From Ophioderma brevispina (lineage: Eukaryota; Echinodermata; Ophiuroidea; Amphilepidida; Ophiodermatidae): a stretch of DNA of 64,000 nt. How positions within the stretch are numbered: position 1 is the stretch's first letter; the number at the start of each line of letters is the position of its first letter. Location of the stretch: contig JAMKCH010011800.1 of the NCBI GenBank assembly GCA_023653785.1, forward strand, positions 1 through 64,000, given 5' to 3'. Positions 16,513-28,300 of the stretch are shown here, in pieces. The notes below the pieces were generated by a model. That model did not search any database, was not told where the DNA came from, and was given only the letters and a program-made list of their open reading frames with translations. The position numbers and the translations under genes were made by a program.

Positions 16513-16650
16513 AAATATCTACGCTCCTCTGCCAAACCTGGCTTGTTAGCTTAATTGTTATGATCATGCTTGAAATACGCCAAGCGCAAATGTTTTTAAC
16601 ACTTGCGTTCGTTAGCCATCTCCAGGGAAAGATTAATAAAATATTCATGT
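16513..16650 (+). mobile_element. Diverged copy of the tRNA-Thr-like SINE
   Basis: ATATCTACGCTCCTCTGCCA leads into CTGGCTTGTTAGCTTAATTG, a degraded centre, CCAAGCGCA and the tail AGCCATCTCCAGGGAAAGAT ending AATATTCAT. It directly follows the LINE 3' end, so LINE and SINE may be related parts of one insertion. Confidence 0.55.
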
Positions 16651-16659
16651 TTATGGTTG

Positions 16660-18520
16660 TTTTAAAATACATTATAGACAGGACAAAACATACTTTTCAT
16701 AATCCTTGCATTAAGATAAGCAATTTTAACACATTTAATACCGATCCGCTATTCTCTATCATTATGTTAGATGTTCAGATCAAGAGATAATCATGACATT
16801 GACATGTTTTCTTGACTTGTTGAGAGGGCAATTTGCATATTGAAATTATATCAAGGTGGATGTACACCACAAGGTGGGCTTTGTCGACCATGTAATCCCC
16901 ATATTATACACAAACAGTTAATTTATGTGTCAAAGGTACCACTTTCAATTAAATTCGTCGTAATTCGCCGGCCAATTTGTATTTTGGTGGCCATTTTGAA
17001 TTTAAGATCAGATTCTGAGTACCGCACATACCAATCTAATTCCAAAGTTCAAACGATGAAATCTAAAAACTATAGCGATATTTTAATACAACTTACGAGA
17101 TGATTTCGGGGGTCATTTTGGTGGCCATCTTGGATATGTGAACAAATCCTGGGCAGTCCCCAGACTAGGTACAAAGGTCTTTGGCCCAGGAAGACTGAAT
17201 CACCGAATAAAACCTATGTCAGAAAAAAACAGGGAGCATTAAAAATTTAAAGACAAATTAGATTTTAGCCGCAAACTTGAAGTTGGCCCTGGGGGCTAAA
17301 TTCAAAAGATAAAGGTTCACGATGTAAGAACCATTAAGACGTTAATATTAAAAGTAAAGAAGTTACCATGCTTCTAATTTATGTACTTTTAGTGGCCTTT
17401 TCGAATTTTGACGGCCAATCAGGGTAGTTCTCAGTCTAAATTCAAATGTCGGGATGACGAAATTACTAACATGGCTAAGAAGACTTTGTCAGGAAAAAGT
17501 GGCCGTTTTCTTGGCATGGGATCTATTGTAGTCATGTGGCAGGAGAGCTTTTTTTACTGCTAAAATTTTCGTGACTTTACAGGGAATTCCCACTTGTGAT
17601 TCTATGCGGACACTATGCTATTTTTCAATTTACAATTATACGTATTCCTTATGCACTTAAATAAACTTAATGCGCATAGCTTTTCCAATACGATCTTTAA
17701 TTTAATGTTCAGCGGAGAGTCTTTCCTACATGATACGCTTCGTTATTTTTTACGTTCCAAACGTCTTTTGATAATGAATAATGATGCTTTGGCAATATAA
17801 TTTTCATCCAATTCCGAATTGCAGACAATAGATTCAAAACACAGGAACACATGGGCATTTAGAGAATGCCGTTTGGTAAGCTATAACATATCTTCAATTG
17901 GTACCCGAAGTACGCAATTTACTTAAGTGTTACTCAAGGGAGAGGTTAGTTCTTACTGTTCTGTTTTTCCTGACAGTAACCGAGTCGGTTTAAAATTCGG
18001 ATGTTGCATTTCTGTGTTTTTGGATAATTCATATCATAGGTGTTGTAATTTCTGTTAGGTCTATCTGCCAGAAAATGAGAGAAAATAATCTGTCCCTACT
18101 ACAAATGATCGATTCTACAGCCAATATTGGAAATACTTTCCCATCTTCCAATCATACACTAATCCACTGGTTTAAAGGTGCAACGAGAGATTTCACATAT
18201 CAGGTGTCCTTTAAAAAAATCGAAAGTACTGATTTTTTCCCTGATGTAAAGCTTTCCATCAAAAATATCCCCATTTGAAAGGATTAAGGTGAGAACTGTT
18301 TCTTTGGTACAAAAATTGTGAAATTTCTAATTTCGTATAGGAGCTAATACGAAATTCAGCCTATGTTTTATATTGAAATATAAGCGAATCAAAATCACCT
18401 TTTTTTCTCTCTTTTAAGACATTTCTGTAGCCAAATCTAAAGTAAGAAATCTATTGAGTGTCTAATCTATATGAAATTACTATTATGACGCAATATTTGG
18501 GTGCCTAAAAATCTCTTGTT
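16660..18520. other. Noncoding, repeat-like DNA
   Basis: Contains three occurrences of GGTGGCCAT-type phrases between 16985 and 17135 but no recognisable element ends or genes. Confidence 0.4.
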
Positions 18521-18530
18521 GCACCTTTAA

Positions 18531-19150
18531 GGAAATTACATTAGAGAACATATCAGACTTGCTCTTGACAGTAGCAGTTATATTAATGAAAACAACCTTT
18601 CTGGTTTGATGGATTAATTTTTAAAAGGCCTTTGATAAACTTAAATTTTCAAAACATTTGGTGATGATAAATTTGACATATCATAAAGATTTATATTCAA
18701 ATATCTTATCATGTATTGTGAAACGCGGGTATGCTTTGGATAACGGGTATGCTTTTAAATTGTATAAAGTTGGTAGGATAGGAATACTCTCATTGATGAT
18801 TATGATAAGGGAGGGTTCAAGATGGTCCATATTTGTTTTGGCAATAAATCGCTTGGGTCAAACGCCTCATTGATATCAATAGCAGTGGTCAAAGGGATTT
18901 TGTTACTTAGTATACGTAGCAGACGGAGGTAATCTTTTGGGAATGTAATACTAAGCCAAATGAGACTAGTATTAATCGTATTAAGAATTACTTTATCTCA
19001 GAAATGCTTGTCGCATTGGTGTAATATTGCGTATGACTCGCCTTCATATTAATTTGGACATCACATTATTTGGAATAATTCAGACACGACATTAGTGGGG
19101 AAAATAGAGTTTATAAAAAAGGTTGACGTGATAAAGAAATTAATATCTTT
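18531..19150 (+). pseudogene. L1/Tx1-like LINE reverse transcriptase fragment (plus strand)
   Basis: 18531-18614 reads NYIREHIRLALDSSSYINE then NNLSGLMD, the usual lead into RT motif A. After a stop and a frame change, KAFDKLKF lies at 18625-18648. LYSNILSCIVKRGYA and IREGSRWSIFVLAIN follow in the same frame and match the R-Q-G-C-P...F-V-L-A-I region. At 18910-18927 VYVADG stands where Y-A-D-D should be. Stops at 18871 and nearby confirm decay. Clade assignment is from memory of the motif spacing. Confidence 0.7.
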
Positions 19151-19239
19151 CTAATATATTAGATGGCGTTGATGGCAATTTTCCCTAGATTCCTATATAA
19201 TTGTCACTTATTTAGAATAATTATTTTATCAACATAAAA

Positions 19240-19765
19240 CGAACTTTTCTAATTAGGATAATTATCTTGAACCTCTTTCCAAAACGTGGAAATGATAGCA
19301 CAATACCAGAAAAGATGAATAATATTTTCAATAGCATCATTACAGAATGTACACATTCTAGATTTATATGAATCTGCATTGATGCCAAGAATTCTATGTC
19401 TCATCAGGGATGGAGATTATTGGCATAGTGTAAATATTGTGTCATACAGTTTAAATTCATTTTCTAAAAAACTATCTCACCTCATCTCAGCTTTGGGCGT
19501 CTTAAAACTTTTCAACATAAATTTTGTGGATCAGTTTAAAGGCTGCATTAAAGAGGTCTGGATAAGAGTGAGCATATCATTTTGAACAGCCCCAAGACAC
19601 TATCAATGATTCATCTAAAGAGTCAAAATATTTGAAATTTTGCAGGAATATCTTAAAAGTGAAGGATAAGTCTCTAGAATTCTCATAAGTTACTTTTTCA
19701 AACTGAAGAATTGTCAGAAAAGGAAGAAAACTGCAGTGTTCAAAGATATAACTCTCCATTCAGGT
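19240..19765 (-). pseudogene. L1/Tx1-like LINE C-terminal fragment (minus strand)
   Basis: On the minus strand, plus-coordinates 19296-19363 encode RMCTFCNDAIENIIHLFWYC followed by AIISTFWKEVQDN. This is the Cys-Cys-His-Cys zinc-knuckle-like signature that follows RT in these LINEs. Upstream frames read FLENEFKLYDTIFTLCQ and MRHRILGINADSYKS, also typical, separated by a stop. The orientation is opposite to the RT fragment next to it. Confidence 0.7.
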
Positions 19766-19769
19766 ACGT

Positions 19770-20555
19770 GCAGTAGTAAGTGTTCGTACAGACAGTAATG
19801 ACTAATACATGTATATCCGATTTTGTCCTTATTAGGTTGCTTCTGGCCCTATCATTTGCAGGGTATGTTAGGGTACCTGTACTTCTTATAGACATGCGGG
19901 AATCGGATTTTTGATGAAATTTTCGATTTTCTGATTTAGCAAATCACTGATAGTGCCTTTTAACACTTCCTAGAGGTTTTGGGGGATAGCATAAAAAGGG
20001 GTAAATTTATAATGTTCTCTTTCTTCATGGAAAGAAATATATTTGTGATGCTCGATGTAATAAAACACAATTCAGCATTTGGCATGTTTGGTGCTTTTAA
20101 GAAGTGTTAAAATATATCACTAACAGAGAAAAATGCATTGTCAAAAGAAAGGATAAAATCAATTGATGTAATAATAGAACAAACTGAAGTATAATTCCAT
20201 GACATAAGCATGTAACTTTTTATTTAGAAGACGTATTCAGCATTTATTTCTTATTTGCCATTGTATTCTAATTTTGTTCAACATAGATCTTTCATGAAAT
20301 AAAAGCACAGGGTATTGTAGTAATATACCATGTGGCATGGGGCAAGAAAAAATCAACAACAAAAATCATAAATGGTGAAGTAAAACATGATACCTTTGGA
20401 GAATGTTGCCGACACCCCAGAGGTACCGCACTAGAATAGTGCATGATGGGAAGATGGTTTTGTAGCAAAGACACATTAAATTTTAACTACAAGCAGCTCA
20501 AATTTTAAGTAATTACAATAGAAACAATGAATGTTACAAGTAACCTTTCAGAGCC
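19770..20555. other. Noncoding spacer
   Basis: AT-rich, with short chance ORFs only. Confidence 0.4.
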
Positions 20556-20559
20556 AAAC

Positions 20560-21298
20560 TCCACCACGAACCAAGTCAAACAAGGTTCGAAGTGAAAGAC
20601 GCTTATTGATTACTTCGATTTATACGTCATTCTCGTCTGCTGCCCTGACCGTCACAGAAAGATAGTGAAATATTTGGCGCGTACAGCTGATTGTGAAGCT
20701 GATGACGAGATAGGTGAACAGTTAGCTACCTCGGTCACATGTACGCCAACCAGAATACCGTGTTCATGCACAGACGTGTATATCTATTCCTGCTTATGCT
20801 TCTATTTTCATCCAAGTAGTCACTCAACGAGTGTATTGTATATTGGTACATCGCATACACCAAAGCTGTCGAGAGAAAATCAACTGTGGTTTAATAATTA
20901 TTTTAGTAAATTATGTACGAGTTAAATAATTCGCCATTTCCAGTCGTTATCAAAGCAATTTCTGATGCCAAGCTTGCTTTCAGCTCACCAAGACAGCCAC
21001 CGAAATCTACGGTAGATGACGGACGGACTCATCCGGGTGTTTTTGCTCCAAATAAGCTTGGATAAAAATATCATCGTTCACTGCTGTGCCGATCATAATT
21101 ACAACACATCCAGACAGTAAAATGGCTACGTGAAATTCCCGACATTTAGATGTATGCCAAAATTGCAGTGCAACTGCTTAGTTGCCGATATGGTTGAGTT
21201 ACAGGCACTTAATTCCAGTGCAAACCTTTTCTGTTCAGCAAGTGAAGGTTTATCTCAAGGGATTTAGTTCGTGGACGTTGAGAGAATACTTGAACCTG
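20560..21298 (+). promoter_or_regulatory. Possible promoter / noncoding first exon of the TMEM196-like gene
   Basis: This stretch is richer in G+C and CpG than its surroundings. It ends with GAGAGAATACTTGAACCTG before GTAAGC at 21299, a good splice donor. The next strong acceptor followed by coding sequence is at 24456. No TATA box or conserved ORF was recognised, so the assignment is inference from position and splice-site quality only. Confidence 0.25.
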
Positions 21299-21299
21299 G

Positions 21300-22130
21300 T
21301 AAGCTGATTTTATTACGGTATAACTTGTTCGCGAGAGAGGGTTTTTATGTAAAGTATTATGCATGCCGCAACATTCTTATCACATTTGTCTTGCTTGGTG
21401 TGTTGTCATAGTCCCTCTAATAATAACCAATTATAGATAGAAGAGAACGTTCTGTGTCTTGTGAAAAAAAGAAATAAGATCAAGGTAAAACTTGGAAGAC
21501 CGCACCATGGAACCGATACTAATAAAAACATAAGATGAGCAATGTCTCTGCGAATTTAGGAATAAAAGAGGAAAATGAGGAAATATTGAGAAAAAGATAT
21601 ATTTTGTGTAATATGGTAACAATGTTTATGTGTTATGTCATGTATAGGATGTAGGTGTGGATTGTTTTTTTAAATTAAAGACAAAAACACAATATTTTCT
21701 GATTTATTCATTTCAACAAATTAATTGTATTCATATGTATATTATTCTCATTTAATGATATAACAACAACTGATTTTGAAAAAATATGAAAACTTTAAAA
21801 TCATCAAAATTGCCGATGTTTGGTGCTTACCGTCCTTTGTCATAATTATTTCAAAGCGTGCCATATACGTTTACTTTGTGTGTAGAAAAAAATTAATAGA
21901 AGCAAAATTCGACCATTTGATATTGCTACTTTTTAGAGACATTACAACTGGTATATTCATTTATTAGGCGGGAAGAATACTAATGTATTAAAGACCCCAA
22001 AAAACTTTACAAAGGATATTTTGAAAAAGAAATGGTCATTACTTTTGTTACCGAGAGTAGACACACTGCAAGCAAAAACACTTAGACTTTAGCAATGATT
22101 AAGTTAGATAAGTAATAATAATAATATTAA
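21300..22130. other. Noncoding AT-rich spacer
   Basis: No coding block, RNA gene or repeat boundary recognised. Confidence 0.4.
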
Positions 22131-22470
22131 GCATTTGAATATAGCGCTCTATCCAGAAACACAGCGCTTTCACAGAAACAATTGCAACTTAGAGGCAGCA
22201 GCTAAACAGCCGCCAATTGACAACATTTACACAACAACGACCGAAACCACATACGTTAAAACTAGGGACAAAGGAAGGGGAAGAAAGTCCAGTTTAGAAG
22301 CAGGACGGAAACCGGAGCCCCCGGAGAAAACCTGCGAGAGCAGCTGGGACTGGAAACCAATTACACGTAAAGCCTATTGCGTGACCCGGGTCGAACATGG
22401 AGACCTCAGTGGTGTAAAGCGAGGGAAGAACCCCTGCGCTAATCGCTCCCCCTATATTGAGGTTGTTAAT
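22130..22470. mobile_element. SINE-like dispersed repeat
   Basis: Starts with ATAGCGCTCTATCC...AGCGCTTTCACAG, a phrase also seen in altered form at 49180-49215. It continues with CCGGAGCCCCCGGAGAAAAC, then CTGCGAGAGC, and a GTGACCCGGGTCGAAC segment resembling a tRNA T arm. These phrases occur in dispersed repeats of many marine invertebrates. The 112-residue open frame is very Arg/Glu/Pro-rich and is probably not a gene. Confidence 0.5.
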
Positions 22471-22780
22471 TAAGTAATTTTCAGTAAACTACTTAATATG
22501 AGTTGATGCAATACTATCGAAAATAATGCAATTTAAGTAAAATTATCTTCCCAAATCATATGTCAAAAGAACAATTATTCAGCAATGACTCCTCAATTCT
22601 TTGCTCGTTGACGAAACTCAACTATATCTGATATATATATATATTTAAATTGTTTCAGTAAAATAAAGGCTTAGTCATGCTTCATAAGTCACACAAAATA
22701 TATTTTGTTACGTGTTGAGACAAGAACACAATGGATGTATAATTAGATCTCTCTCAGGCTGTATTCTGTGTTAATATATG

Positions 22781-22940
22781 TGAGTGTGTGTGGCATGTAT
22801 GTGTGTATGTGTATGTAATATGTATGTATGGACAATAATTTGTTTCAGGGAGAAGGAAGGGAAGAAAACAAAAAGAAAAAAAAAAAATATATATATATAT
22901 ATATAATTATATAATATAAATATATATATATATATATTGT
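22781..22940. repeat. TG/TA microsatellite pair
   Basis: A TGTGTATG-rich block is followed by an A tract and (TA)n at 22888-22938, which is self-complementary. Confidence 0.85.
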
Positions 22941-22941
22941 A

Positions 22942-23032
22942 GTACTCCAGAAAGAAGAATATGGAGGACAAACAGTTCCAAGCTTCTAAAAGCAAAACAT
23001 GTTTCGGCCATAGGCCTTTGTCAAGTGTAAAG
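22942..23032. repeat. Dispersed-repeat fragment with GTTTCGGCCATAGGCC
   Basis: The phrase ATGTTTCGGCCATAGGCCTT, then TGTCAAG, resembles a widespread motif I associate with transposon ends, possibly Penelope-like. No coding part is present here, so the family is uncertain. Confidence 0.3.
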
Positions 23033-23038
23033 AGCTAA

Positions 23039-23162
23039 GGCGGATTCGCGATCAGCGCACGCAAAACAAAAACAAAGGAGCGTGAAAGCGCAAACGCGAG
23101 AGGGGCGAAAGCGCTTGAGAATTTGGATGGCGCAGAATGCGCGCGCTGAACGCGGATCCGCC
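23039..23162. mobile_element. GC-rich foldback element (124 bp)
   Basis: GGCGGATTCGCGATCAGCGC at the left is the inverted match of GCGCTGAACGCGGATCCGCC at the right, with 2 mismatches in 20. The interior is also CG-rich, in sharp contrast with AT-rich flanks. There is no ORF. It looks like a short nonautonomous DNA element. Confidence 0.65.
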
Positions 23163-23224
23163 ATTTAAAGACTAAATTAAAACTACGCTATCTTTAAAGG
23201 CATCAAATTTGATATTCATGGCCA

Positions 23225-23266
23225 TATATATAAATATATATATATATATTATATATATATATATTA
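23225..23266. repeat. (TA)n microsatellite
   Basis: A TATATA tract broken by one TATAAATA and one TATT. Confidence 0.85.
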
Positions 23267-23269
23267 AGA

Positions 23270-24450
23270 CGTTTTCTGGTGATCTTACGCTTGATATTAG
23301 GTGCATCATTTGAATGTATTAATCAACAAAACATACCGAAATACACTATAAATTCCAAGTATGCAAAAAATCACTAATTCAAAGGTTTAACATGTGTTCA
23401 TATTTATTTGTGTTTGTATTTCAATATGCATATACACATGCACTAAACGTTCCCGTTATTTTTGTGATGCTTGGTATTACAAGCGCACGCGCAACTAATC
23501 GACCAAATCAATACGAAATATGTATTCTGTTTATGAAAAGGTGATTCACGGAGCTATTTATAGAATGTGTGTTGATAACATCAAAAAGCCGGCCAACCCC
23601 GTATTTACATATCTGTAAGTTCGCAGCATTCAGAAACACGATGCTACAACTACATTATATAGCAATGAGTATATCAATCAAGATATCTATATATACTATA
23701 TATTTCAAAATGTCTAGCATAATGTTTTATGGCTCATTAATCATTTGATATTAGATTTAAGGAAGCTTGAATAAAATATGCTGCAGGGAAAATGTAGCAA
23801 GAAAAGGTAAACAATTTCGGGTTCATGTAATTTAACCCTAACGGTGTGTTGGCCAAGCTATGCTTTGGCGCTGCATATAGCCGCAATTTTGGCAGCATAT
23901 ATTCTGATGTTGCAGGAAAAACGCGTCTGTCTAATTACAAAAAACGTGAAATCTACCTAAATATCAATTGGAAAAACGTTTATTACTAAAATTGTAATGA
24001 CTTTGATTTAGTGTGTTAAGCGGAAGATTGTTTCTATTAATTGAAAACAAGATAATACAGCGTTAAAATCATCTGAAAATTATACATGTAGGAACACTGT
24101 GGTTGTTATTAACCCTTATCAGCCTCCAATGATATTATTCATATGCTCCCGGCAAAATGGCTCAACGAAACGAGCATCGAACGTGAGCACGAACGTGCCC
24201 GCAATAACATCACCTTGCTTAAAACACAAGCCAAGATTTTTTTTCTTAAAAACAGTGTTTAAATCTCGCCGACAACAGGCAATTAGAGTATTCAAGTGTG
24301 TTTGTTTGCCTTGCATACCATGCCCTGATCCTTAAGTAGATAGGGATTGAGACTCAATAGTTGAGGAGGAGAAGGAGGAGTAATAGTAATAATCTATGAA
24401 GGTGATATCATCTTTCATTCTAACTAGCATCTTCTGTTTCTTTACCACAA
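23270..24450. other. Noncoding DNA upstream of coding exon 1
   Basis: AT-rich. The last 30 bases form the pyrimidine tract of the 24456 acceptor. No other feature supported. Confidence 0.4.
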
Positions 24451-24565
24451 TTTTAGGGTGCCAATCCCATCACCTGCTCTTACAGAGAGACACTTAACCC
24501 TTTCACACTCGAGTAAGTCGTTCTCAGCTGTTTCATCTTACCAATCTTGGAAATATCTTACGAAG

Positions 24566-24808
24566 ATGGCAATTAACTTTAACTTGCAAGAAAATCACAA
24601 GGATGGTGATTCTGAAACCGATGGCGACGAAGAACAACAGAAGCAAGCGGTACAAAGAACATTACGTATAGTAACCACAATGTTAGCTGTCCTTGCCGTC
24701 CCTCATATCATTACCGGAGGACTCAGTGTTGTACTGGGCGTAGTACTTTGTAGCAGAGCACCTATATGGTTGGCGCATACAATTTCACCGATATGGAGCG
24801 GTGGAACG
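24566..24808 (+). CDS. Coding exon 1 of the TMEM196-like gene
   Basis: Encodes residues 1-81. The start ATG at 24566 has A at -3 and G at +4, a good metazoan context. It lies 109 bases into an exon that probably begins at 24457, just after a pyrimidine-rich tract ending in TTTTAG (24451-24456), so the exon starts with 5' UTR. The reading frame is open upstream to 24458 without another ATG. The N-tail is Asp/Glu/Gln-rich (GDSETDGDEEQQ); hydrophobic TM1 covers about residues 36-62. The exon ends ...AGC GGT GGA ACG before the donor GTAAGT at 24809, phase 0. A diverged direct repeat of the sequence around GGATCTATATTGAAAGAATG follows just after the donor. Confidence 0.82.
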
Positions 24809-25353
24809 GTAAGTGTTTCTGCAGGATCTATATTGAAAGAATGGATACAATATTTCTGTAGGATCTATTGAAAGAATGGGTAAGAAGTATTGAAAGAATG
24901 GATACAATTATTTCATTGCTCTTTGGGTGGAAGGTAAGATATTTTAATTTTATCTAACCAATATTTATTTTTTCGAAGGTAGTGGCAGAAGTCGTATAGG
25001 ATATTTGCACATGATGTCAAGAGGTCTACTTGACCAGTCCTGTCATTGAATAACCTAAGAATGCAGAGAATACTTAAAAATCACTTGCAGGAATATCTTA
25101 AACGTTCAGGTGAACCAGGTGCATGTATTGTATTGTATTCTCCGTATGCTTGGATAATCTGAAGGGCAAATAAAACCTATTCAACATAATTTACCTTCAA
25201 AGGACCCTATATACAAAAGCAACCACGCACAGATGTCCCACAACTCAATTATGTCTTCGAAATTAAACATTCCATAACACGTGCACATTTCAAAGGAATA
25301 TGTCTTAGTACGCGAGCGAGACGCGTAAGCGAGCCCGCGCTTACGCCCACAAA

Positions 25354-25399
<46 letters not shown>

Positions 25400-28300
25400 T
25401 CGTACATACACAACCCGTGCAGAAATAAAGCGAACACACGCCTGAAAGAAAAGGTTAGATATTTTCACATCACAAAGTTAATCAAACTTATCCATTGCGC
25501 TTCGAGCCAATTTAGCCCTTTCCGTGCTAGACACTGCATTGACGATTGTTCTTCATTAGATAACATAGTAAACGGTGTCTTTGAACCATGTGTAGTTCGG
25601 AATTTTGTGAGATTTATATAATTGCCGGCAATCTTGACAACGCGAATTTCAAACCAAAACATGCACCAGTGCATTGTGTGAATTGTTTTCTGTACGAATG
25701 CCATTTTCAGGTCGTCGACACAATCGATTAAATATATTATAAATTGGGTACCACAGGATCGCTTAGAGTTTACTCTTTCTATTGGTATCAAAATAAGTAA
25801 AACAATCAAAATATGATTACATAGTGAGTTAAAGTCATAATCCAAGTTTTTTAAAAAGGTGGATTGGTCCTTTGCAAACATTAAAACTAACATGACCAAA
25901 AGGGGTGTCTTTATTTCATAACATACTTTTCATTATGAGCTTCCCGAACGTCATAGAAAAAAAGCAGAGAAATGGAAAATTAGGGCACCACTTTGATAGA
26001 TTGAAGATAAACGTTTGTCAAGACTGGATTACCTTAAATCTAAGCAGCAGACAAATCGATATTTGCTATCTAATGGCATGTACAACTAAGGTGCGCAATT
26101 GTTCATAAATATGATTGTGTGTGTGTTGTTGTGGGGTGTTGTGTGTGTGTGTGCGCGCGCGCGCGCGTGCTGTGTGTGTGTGTGTGTGGGTGTGTGTACA
26201 CTTACAGAGATAAATTCTGGGAGTATTTTAAGTATAAAGAGACATTCTGAGAGTAGTTTAAATTGTGGGAGTATTTTACTAGAGTTACTACAGTTACTTC
26301 ATTGTGCTATACGGAATAAACCGTAATCTAGTATTGAGGTTTTATTCGTAAAAGAGTAGAAAAGAGGATTTTTCTAGTGTAGAAACTTTATAGGCCTGCG
26401 GCGCAATCCTCTTGGACTAAGAAAAGTGAGAAAAACTAGAAAACAAATGAAAAAAACTGAAAAAATCTAAAAAAATGTCTAAAAGTGTCTTTTTAAGAGA
26501 AAATTTCAAAACTATATAGGTTTGATTTTCCTTATATGTTTTGAAAAAAAGTGTATTTTTCTGAAAAAAGGTCTAAAAAAGTGTCTTTTTAAGAGATTAT
26601 TTATATAAAACTCCCACAATGTAGCACTTGCAAGATGGGTGTGGGTGTGTGTGTGTGTGGGAGTATTTTAAGTATAAAGAAGAATTCTGAGAGTATTTTT
26701 ATTATTGTGGGAGTATTTTGTACATTGTGGGAGTATTTTTACTAGGAGTACTAGCGTACTTTGTGGCTATAACGGAATAAAATGTATCTAGTATTGAGGT
26801 TTATTCCGGTAAAAGAGTAGAAAAGCGGATTTTTCTAGTTTAGTAACTTATAGGCCTGCGCGCACTCCTTGGGCTAAGAAGTGCGAAAAAAAACTAGAAA
26901 AAAAAAACAAATGAAAAAAACTGAAAAAAATCTTAAAAAAATGTTCTAAAAAAGTGTCTTTTTAAGAAGAAAATTTCAAAACTATATAGGTTTGAAATTC
27001 GTCTTATATAGTTTTGAAAAAAGTGTATTTTCATGAAAAAAATGTCTAAAAAAGTGTTTGTGAAGAGATTTTTCAGTAAAACTCCCACAATGTAGCTCTT
27101 GGCAAGGATGGGTGTGGGTGTGTGTGTGTGTGTCTGTGTCTGGTGTGTCTGTGGGTGTTGCTTTATTTTTTGTGTATTTCAGTACTGTGTCAAATGACTC
27201 TGACCTTTGAAGCGAATGTACTCATTTTACACAGCTATTATGTTTAGGAATTGCTGAGCAAACCCCTGGCATGGTTATAAATGTGAAAATACAATTGTTT
27301 CGTGTGAAACAGTGTTTTGAGTTTCAAATTTCATGATCATTTCAATGGTATCATACAAGTCTCAATTTCACTCATCAGTAAAGTATACATGTATAAAGCA
27401 CAATCATTGTATTTGAAATCCAAAAATGCCAATTTTGTCTCCAAATTGCTAGTGTTGGTCATAATAAACCATGATATTTCTGTTGTTTGTGAAAAATAAC
27501 CAAGTAAGCATTTAAAAAACTCTTGAAGATGCAATCTTACGGACGGTCTGTTTCCTAATAAAAGTCGGGACCCCGACTTTTATTAGAAAACAAAGCCTAA
27601 AAATGGCCCTTCTTGACAAATACGGCGGGTTAAGCTTAAACCATTTACGGGGGTCTTTACTACATAATTTCCAATACAACAGTGCAGAAAATAGGCTTTG
27701 ATGCCACATAGGCGTGATGGGGGTTTTGTGTAATATTTTGAAGAACTGCTGATGGTGGCTTTAATTCTATCCTTTTTTAAATTGGAGTTAATGGCGTTGT
27801 TAGCAGCAAGGGGGTGAGGAAAAACAAGCTACGTTAGCAAAAAATTACCCCTCGTGCTTATTTTCTCATTTGTCGCGTTCCTTCAATTTTTAAAACGTGT
27901 ACAATTATGTATACAGCCAAGAGTAAATCAGAAAGAGCATCGGCAGACCAGAATAGAAAATTTTGCACTTCAAGGTAATAGCTGTAATTTGATAGTGATG
28001 TATCACTGTCGGCTCAGTTGTATAATAAACGGCGAATAATAATTGTTGATAAGAAAGGCATTACGTGCATAAAAATGCGTTATTTTTAAATCTATTCAAA
28101 CCGCACCAAAACCAACCAAAGGGGGAAAATTACCTTTAAAAAACGTTTAAAACATAGCAACACATTGAACAAACATGTTTCAATTGAAAGCAAAATATAT
28201 AAAGGCCTTTGAAGTACAATCTAATTATGAAATGGAAGGAAAGAGGAGGAATCAGAGAAAGAAGAACGAGAAGAGGAAAATAGAGGCCCTCAATCATCCC

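Noticed and set aside
22135..22473. 112-codon plus-strand ORF
   Set aside because: It coincides with a SINE-like repeat containing widely dispersed phrases; no protein family recognised.
25465..25899. 144-codon minus-strand ORF as a gene
   Set aside because: No recognisable domain, no splice support, and it lies antisense in an intron. ORFs of this size occur by chance in a window this long.
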